Origin: Salinimicrobium sp050750585
GTDB taxonomy: Bacteria > Bacteroidota > Bacteroidia > Flavobacteriales > Flavobacteriaceae
NCBI RefSeq assembly: GCF_050750585.1
Contig: NZ_JBOJLM010000009.1
Span: forward strand, 62,001 to 126,000
Reading direction: 5' to 3'
Length of the DNA stretch: 64,000 nucleotides
In this document: positions 60,003 through 64,000 of the stretch, piece after piece
Position numbering within the stretch: position 1 is the stretch's first letter
Layout of the letters: each line of letters opens with the position of its first letter
Position numbers and translations under genes: made by a program
The notes under the pieces: generated by a model
Seen by the model: only the letters and a program-made list of their open reading frames with translations
Told to the model about the DNA's origin: nothing
Databases searched by the model: none

Positions 60003-60022
60003 GGTCTCGACTTCGCTCGACC
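60003..60022 (-). repeat. Inverted partial copy of the CTCGAGCGGAGTCGAG core
   Basis: GGTCTCGACTTCGCTCGACC reads on the other strand as GGTCGAGCGAAGTCGAGACC, close to the core of repeat copy 1. It is in the opposite orientation. Confidence 0.6.
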
Positions 60023-60076
60023 AGACAATTACCTTAGATCTTTCACATTGAGTTTTGAAAATCAGAAACAAAAAAA

Positions 60077-60094
60077 CGCTGCCAAATGGCAGCG
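60077..60094 (-). terminator. Terminator of dnaK
   Basis: CGCTGCC (60077-60083) and GGCAGCG (60088-60094) pair around a 4-base loop. On the minus strand a T6 run follows directly. It lies 51 bases after the dnaK stop codon. Confidence 0.85.
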
Positions 60095-60145
60095 CTTTCA
60101 TATTCTCTCAAAGTTCCTCCCCTTGATAAGGAGAGGTTAGGAGGA

Positions 60146-62071
60146 TTACTTCACTTCTTCAAAGTCAACGTCTTCTACATCGTCACCTTGCTTGGAGTCA
60201 CCTTCGGCTTGCCCTCCAGTTGCTCCCTGGGCTCCGGATCCAGGTCCACCTTGTTGTCCGCCAGCTTCGGCTTGTGCTTTATACATTTCTTCAGAAGCTA
60301 CTTTCCATGCCTCATTGATCTTGTCTAATGCAGGCTGAATAGTTTCTACTTCTTTAGTCTCATAAGCTTTCTTAAGCTCTTCCAAAGCGTCTTCGATTGG
60401 CTTCTTCTTATCATCAGAAAGTTTATCACCAAATTCTTTCAACTGACTTTCAGTTTGGAAGATCATAGCATCGGCTTCGTTCAGCTTATCCACTTTTTCT
60501 TTGGCTTTTTTATCAGTTTCAGCATTCGCTTCAGCTTCCTGCTTCATCTTTTGGATCTCTTCTTCAGTAAGACCAGAAGAGGCCTCGATTCTAATATCCT
60601 GAGATTTACCGGTAGCTTTATCTGTAGCGCTTACTTTGATGATACCGTTGGCATCGATGTCAAAAGTCACTTCAATTTGAGGTGTTCCTCTTCGTGCCGG
60701 TGGAATTCCATCAAGGTGGAATCTACCAATGGTCTTATTATCATTTGCCATTGGACGCTCTCCCTGTAACACGTGAATCTCAACAGATGGCTGATTGTCG
60801 GCCGCAGTAGAGAATACCTGTGATTTCTTAGTAGGAATAGTTGTGTTAGACTCGATCAATTTGGTCATCACACCACCCATAGTTTCGATACCAAGAGATA
60901 ACGGAGTAACATCAAGAAGCAATACATCTTTTACGTCTCCTGTCAATACACCACCCTGGATCGCAGCACCAATCGCTACAACCTCATCAGGATTCACTCC
61001 TTTTGATGGTTTCTTTCCGAAGAAGCTTTCAACTTCCTGTTGGATTTTAGGGATACGGGTTGATCCACCAACAAGAATTACCTCGTCGATATCACTTTTT
61101 GAAAGACCTGCATCGCTAAGCGCTTTTTGAACAGGATCCATAGAACGTTTCACCAAAGTATCGGCAAGTTGCTCGAATTTAGATCTTGTAAGTGTCTCTA
61201 CAAGGTGCTTAGGCCCACTTGCAGTAGCAGTAACGTAAGGCAGGTTAATTTCGGTTTGAGAAGAAGAGGAAAGCTCGATTTTAGCTTTTTCTGCAGCTTC
61301 TTTCAAACGCTGAAGTGCCATAGGATCTTTTCTAAGGTCGATGTCTTCAGCTTTTTGGAATGTATCTGCAAGCCAGTCGATGATCACCTCATCAAAATCA
61401 TCACCTCCAAGGTGTGTATCACCATTTGTAGAAAGTACTTCAAATACTCCGTCTCCTAATTCAAGGATAGAGATATCAAAGGTACCACCACCAAGGTCAT
61501 AAACAGCGATCTTCTGGTCCTGAGATTTTTTGTCAAGTCCGTAAGCCAGTGCAGCTGCAGTCGGCTCGTTAATGATCCTTCTTACTTTAAGACCGGCGAT
61601 CTCACCGGCTTCTTTTGTAGCCTGGCGCTGAGAGTCATTAAAGTATGCAGGAACGGTAATTACGGCTTCGGTCACATCCTGTCCAAGATAATCTTCGGCA
61701 GTTTTCTTCATTTTTTGAAGCACCATTGCAGAAAGTTCCTGCGGAGTGTATTTACGGCCGTCAATCTCCACACGTGGAGTATCATTGTCACCTTTTACTA
61801 CTTTATAAGGAACCCTTCCGGCTTCTTTAGAAACTTCAGAATATTTATTTCCCATAAACCTCTTGATAGAGGAAATGGTTTTTTGTGGGTTAGTTACAGC
61901 CTGGCGCTTTGCAGGATCCCCTACTTTTATTTCGCCTCCTTCTACAAAAGCAATTACAGAAGGAGTAGTTCTTTTTCCTTCGGCATTAGGTATTACCGTT
62001 GGCTCGTTACCTTCCATTACGGCAACACAAGAGTTGGTAGTACCTAAGTCGATTCCAATTATTTTACTCAT
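60146..62071 (-). CDS. dnaK: Chaperone DnaK (Hsp70)
   Basis: 641 residues. The ATPase domain begins GIDLGTTNSCVAVMEG and has AVYDLGGGTFDISILELGDG and EVILVGGSTRIPKIQ. The substrate domain starts at LLLDVTPLSLGIETMGGVMT. The C-terminal tail is rich in glycine, glutamine and aspartate and ends in DVEDVDFEEVK, the conserved DnaK tail. dnaJ and grpE are not adjacent. A 17-bp palindrome lies upstream. Confidence 0.98.
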   Translation of the reverse strand: MSKIIGIDLGTTNSCVAVMEGNEPTVIPNAEGKRTTPSVIAFVEGGEIKVGDPAKRQAVTNPQKTISSIKRFMGNKYSEVSKEAGRVPYKVVKGDNDTPRVEIDGRKYTPQELSAMVLQKMKKTAEDYLGQDVTEAVITVPAYFNDSQRQATKEAGEIAGLKVRRIINEPTAAALAYGLDKKSQDQKIAVYDLGGGTFDISILELGDGVFEVLSTNGDTHLGGDDFDEVIIDWLADTFQKAEDIDLRKDPMALQRLKEAAEKAKIELSSSSQTEINLPYVTATASGPKHLVETLTRSKFEQLADTLVKRSMDPVQKALSDAGLSKSDIDEVILVGGSTRIPKIQQEVESFFGKKPSKGVNPDEVVAIGAAIQGGVLTGDVKDVLLLDVTPLSLGIETMGGVMTKLIESNTTIPTKKSQVFSTAADNQPSVEIHVLQGERPMANDNKTIGRFHLDGIPPARRGTPQIEVTFDIDANGIIKVSATDKATGKSQDIRIEASSGLTEEEIQKMKQEAEANAETDKKAKEKVDKLNEADAMIFQTESQLKEFGDKLSDDKKKPIEDALEELKKAYETKEVETIQPALDKINEAWKVASEEMYKAQAEAGGQQGGPGSGAQGATGGQAEGDSKQGDDVEDVDFEEVK

Positions 62072-62150
62072 AATTCTATAGGTTGTTATTTATTATTTCT
62101 GATTTTTTTGAACAACCTCTTAAAGTCAATCATTATGCCACCCGAAATTA

Positions 62151-62167
62151 TATGACAGGATGTCATA
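62151..62167 (-). promoter_or_regulatory. 17-bp palindrome upstream of dnaK
   Basis: TATGACA-GGA-TGTCATA (62151-62167) is a perfect inverted repeat with 7-bp arms, 80 bases upstream of the dnaK ATG. On the minus strand it is followed by TAATTTCG, one base from the TAnnTTTG box. It resembles neither a CIRCE element nor a typical terminator. A heat-shock or stress operator is possible. Confidence 0.5.
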
Positions 62168-62197
62168 AAAGAAAGACAGGTAGCTGACTCCTTCAAG

Positions 62198-63475
62198 TTA
62201 AGACCTACTGCCTACCTTAAGAAGTTCCTGCCATTGTGTGGTATAATACGGGCTTCGATGTTTTTTAATAAGCTCCCATTCCTGCTTTCGCCTACCGGTA
62301 ATAGCTGAAGCGACTGTGGCCTTTCCATATTTGCTATTGATACCATCAAAAACTTTCATAAGCACAGGATTAGAAATTTTGGAAGGTTGTTCAAATAAAT
62401 TAGCCTGCACATATTCCTGTGGAATAATTCCGCTCAAATTAACTCCTACTTTCTTATAGCGAAAACCTGGTTTATATATTCTATGCAAGGCTTTTCTTGC
62501 CTCGCTGATCAAAACAAATGTATTATTGGTAGGAACAGGCAAAGTCACAGTACAACTTTCAGAATATCGTTTATCAATTTTACTGTGATAATTGGTATGC
62601 ACAAACACCTGCACATATGAAGCGCATGAACCCTGTGCCCGCATCACCTCGCTTACCTCGCTAATGTAATAAGCACATGCTTCTTCAATCATGTCAAGAT
62701 CTTCCAGTCGCTTTCCGAAGGACTTTGCTGTACCTATTCCTTTTTTAGGTTTAGGGATAGTAGTAAACTCTATACACGATTCCCCTCTCAATTCACGCCA
62801 CAAACGTTCTCCAACTACAGTCATCTCCTTACGCACCCAGGCAAGAGGCGTGTTGTGTGCAAAATCAAACGCAGTAAACACTTTCTTTTCCTGAAGCCGC
62901 CTGGCATGTTGCCTTCCTATTCCCCATACATCACCAATTTTCACTTTTTTTAAAGCTGCTTTTCTTTTTTCTTCAGAATCAATTATATATACATGGTCGT
63001 GCACTTCCTCTTTTTTAGCTATCCGGTTTGCCAGTTTAGCCAGAACCTTTGTAGGAGCAATACCTACCCCCACCGGTAAACCCGTATACCGAAGAATCTG
63101 TTCTTTAATATTGCTACCGTACTTAGGAAGGTCTAAATGATTTATGCCAGTTAATTCTACAAAAGCTTCATCAATACTGTAAACTTCTACCATTGGAGAA
63201 AAAGTCTTTAAAATATTCATCACCCGCTGGGACATTTCTCCATATAAGGTGTAATTAGAAGAAAAGAAAGTCACATTATTTTTTACCAGAATATCTTTAA
63301 TCTTAAAGACAGGCTCAAACATGGGGATGTGTGCCAGAGATTTAGCCTCTTTATTTGCTGCAATTACACAGCCATCATTGTTGCTTAACACTACTACCGG
63401 CTTCCCCAAAAGATCGGGTCTAAAAACTTGTTCGCAGGAAGCATAAAAGCTATTACAATCTACCATTGCAATCAT
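62198..63475 (-). CDS. umuC: UmuC-like Y-family DNA polymerase (Pol V subunit)
   Basis: 425 residues from ATG 63475 (MIAMVDCNSFYASCEQVFRP), whose ATG overlaps the umuD stop as ATGA. The longer frame to 63511 only extends into umuD. The catalytic motif is VYSIDEAFVEL, the N-terminal metal site is DCNSFYASC, and the helix-hairpin-helix part is VGVGIAPTKVLAKLANRIAK. It should be a translesion polymerase induced by DNA damage. Size and motifs match UmuC. Confidence 0.95.
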   Translation of the reverse strand: MIAMVDCNSFYASCEQVFRPDLLGKPVVVLSNNDGCVIAANKEAKSLAHIPMFEPVFKIKDILVKNNVTFFSSNYTLYGEMSQRVMNILKTFSPMVEVYSIDEAFVELTGINHLDLPKYGSNIKEQILRYTGLPVGVGIAPTKVLAKLANRIAKKEEVHDHVYIIDSEEKRKAALKKVKIGDVWGIGRQHARRLQEKKVFTAFDFAHNTPLAWVRKEMTVVGERLWRELRGESCIEFTTIPKPKKGIGTAKSFGKRLEDLDMIEEACAYYISEVSEVMRAQGSCASYVQVFVHTNYHSKIDKRYSESCTVTLPVPTNNTFVLISEARKALHRIYKPGFRYKKVGVNLSGIIPQEYVQANLFEQPSKISNPVLMKVFDGINSKYGKATVASAITGRRKQEWELIKKHRSPYYTTQWQELLKVGSRS

Positions 63476-63840
63476 ATCATAGCATGAATTATATAAGTAA
63501 CCACCCCCCACAACAGAAATTCAGACTGCGTAGATTTACCTGAAAATTGCACAATATCAAATTCCCCATCTTTTATTATAAGTGCAATACGACCAGGTTT
63601 AAGCTCCATAGACCGGTCTATAATAAGAACATCTTTATCCCAAATATTAAATTTAGACCAGTTATTGCCTTCAACTCTAATGAAAAATGTCGCATCCTGA
63701 TTGCAAATTAATTCACTATTTAAATCTATTGGTGCCTCGTAATAATGAGTAGCCGCACTAGGAAACCCTGTTTGCTTTGAAACTTCTGCAGCGTGCCTTT
63801 CTTTTCGCTTCTGTATCTTTCCAAAAGTATTTACTTGCAT
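63472..63840 (-). CDS. umuD: UmuD-like (S24 family) protein that appears to lack the Ser-Lys dyad
   Basis: 122 residues. The cleavage-site region T24-G25-FPSAA and the C-terminal DKDVLIIDRSMELKPGRIA identify the UmuD/LexA family. By motif alignment without gaps, the nucleophile position of E. coli UmuD (S60, in GDSM) is N60 here (GNNW). The catalytic lysine position (K97, in GEFTVKK) is V97 (GEFDIVQ). Self-cleavage is therefore unlikely. The gene is coupled to umuC by an ATGA overlap. A 42-bp palindrome lies just upstream of its start. The protein may act as a permanently uncleaved partner of the polymerase. Confidence 0.85.
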   Translation of the reverse strand: MQVNTFGKIQKRKERHAAEVSKQTGFPSAATHYYEAPIDLNSELICNQDATFFIRVEGNNWSKFNIWDKDVLIIDRSMELKPGRIALIIKDGEFDIVQFSGKSTQSEFLLWGVVTYIIHAMI

Positions 63841-63847
63841 GATTCAA

Positions 63848-63889
63848 AATTAGGAAATATTCCATAATAACATGGATTATTTCCTAATT
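63848..63889. promoter_or_regulatory. 42-bp palindrome between umuD and sdaA
   Basis: The outer arms AATTAGGAAATA (63848-63859) and TATTTCCTAATT (63878-63889) are perfect 12-bp inverted copies. Inside them TCCAT and ATGGA form a second nested pair around a 6-base centre. The site is 7 bases upstream of the umuD ATG and 57 bases upstream of the divergent sdaA start. It is well placed for an operator controlling umuDC and perhaps the divergent gene. Confidence 0.7.
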
Positions 63890-63946
63890 ATTTTATACGG
63901 TCATTCAAAAAGAAAGATTTAATTTTACCCAAATTTTTATTCCTGA

Positions 63947-64000
63947 ATGCAAAAAATCGAAAGTATCAGCGTTTTTGACATGCTAAAAATAGGAGTTGGT
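63947..64000 (+). CDS. sdaA: L-serine dehydratase (serine ammonia-lyase), 5' end only
   Basis: The first 18 codons read MQKIESISVFDMLKIGVG and run off the window. The pattern ISVFDMLKIGVG is the conserved start of iron-sulfur L-serine dehydratases (followed in the family by GPSSSHT). The enzyme deaminates serine to pyruvate. It is divergent from umuDC with the 42-bp palindrome in between. Confidence 0.8.
   Translation, partial: MQKIESISVFDMLKIGVG

Larger units (their letters stand above)
59612..60145. other. 534-base repeat-rich spacer before dnaK's 3' end
   Basis: Holds repeat copies at 59749-59842 and 60003-60022, the hairpin at 59928-59944 and the dnaK terminator at 60077-60094. Short open frames on both strands (around 59736-59985) overlap these repeats and the proline/glycine-rich hairpin and do not look like genes. 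Confidence 0.65.

Overview
The window looks like an ordinary chromosomal segment of an AT-rich member of the Bacteroidota, most probably a marine-type Flavobacteriaceae. The evidence is the gene content: menaquinone genes, many SCS-type lipoproteins, TlpA/DUF4369, DUF5706/PycTM, a fused alpha/beta 2-oxoacid dehydrogenase E1 and a flavobacterial GlmM. Promoter-like sites of the TTG-N20-TAnnTTTG type occur upstream of dps and of the E1 gene, and strong Shine-Dalgarno sites are not apparent. I saw no tRNA, rRNA, CRISPR array, insertion sequence or prophage.

Layout. (1) Positions 1-13449 are a surface-polysaccharide locus: a DegT aminotransferase, a Wzx-type flippase, two fucosyltransferase-like genes, two nucleotide-sugar dehydrogenases, a WbpP-type epimerase, and an embedded sulfate-activation operon (cysQ, tandem-DUF2061 protein, cysC, cysD, cysN) that would make PAPS and remove PAP. 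A frameshifted four-helix-bundle (S23) gene lies between the two dehydrogenases. (2) 13545-16679 hold a LacI regulator, small proteins, Dps and MscS. (3) 17062-30171 hold a 1240-residue metallophosphoesterase with a C-terminal barrel, an HD-PycTM membrane protein convergent with a GAF protein, a TlpA lipoprotein, SIMPL, rhomboid, a LpxL-like acyltransferase, GlmM and an AcpH-like gene. (4) 30333-40055 are the most unusual part: four paralogous lipoproteins with a nearly constant N-terminal module and changed C-terminal modules (VWA; two of an unknown type; dockerin-like repeats plus an unknown domain), an astacin metalloprotease lipoprotein inside the array, and a LuxR-type regulator with a degenerate receiver upstream. 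(5) 40677-49798 hold uvrA, a LOG-family gene, an M1-like protein that has lost its HExxH and ends in a predicted barrel, and the fused E1. (6) 49862-59611 hold two PH-domain membrane proteins with menB, then cvfB, menD, menF and a hotdog thioesterase, an esterase and small lipoproteins. (7) 59612-64000 hold dispersed palindromic repeats, dnaK, a umuDC-type operon whose UmuD-like protein seems to lack its protease dyad, and the first codons of an L-serine dehydratase.

How the parts may work together. The sugar dehydrogenases, epimerase, fucosyltransferases, flippase and PAPS genes fit synthesis of an acidic, fucosylated and possibly sulfated surface glycan; no sulfotransferase and no assimilatory reductase were seen in the window. 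The lipoprotein array, its protease and its regulator look like a surface-protein system of unknown function, and this is the best candidate for something undescribed. Several 5' ends were moved inward from the longest open frame because a signal peptide or family start lies there. All functional assignments come from motif recognition by eye; no database search was run.
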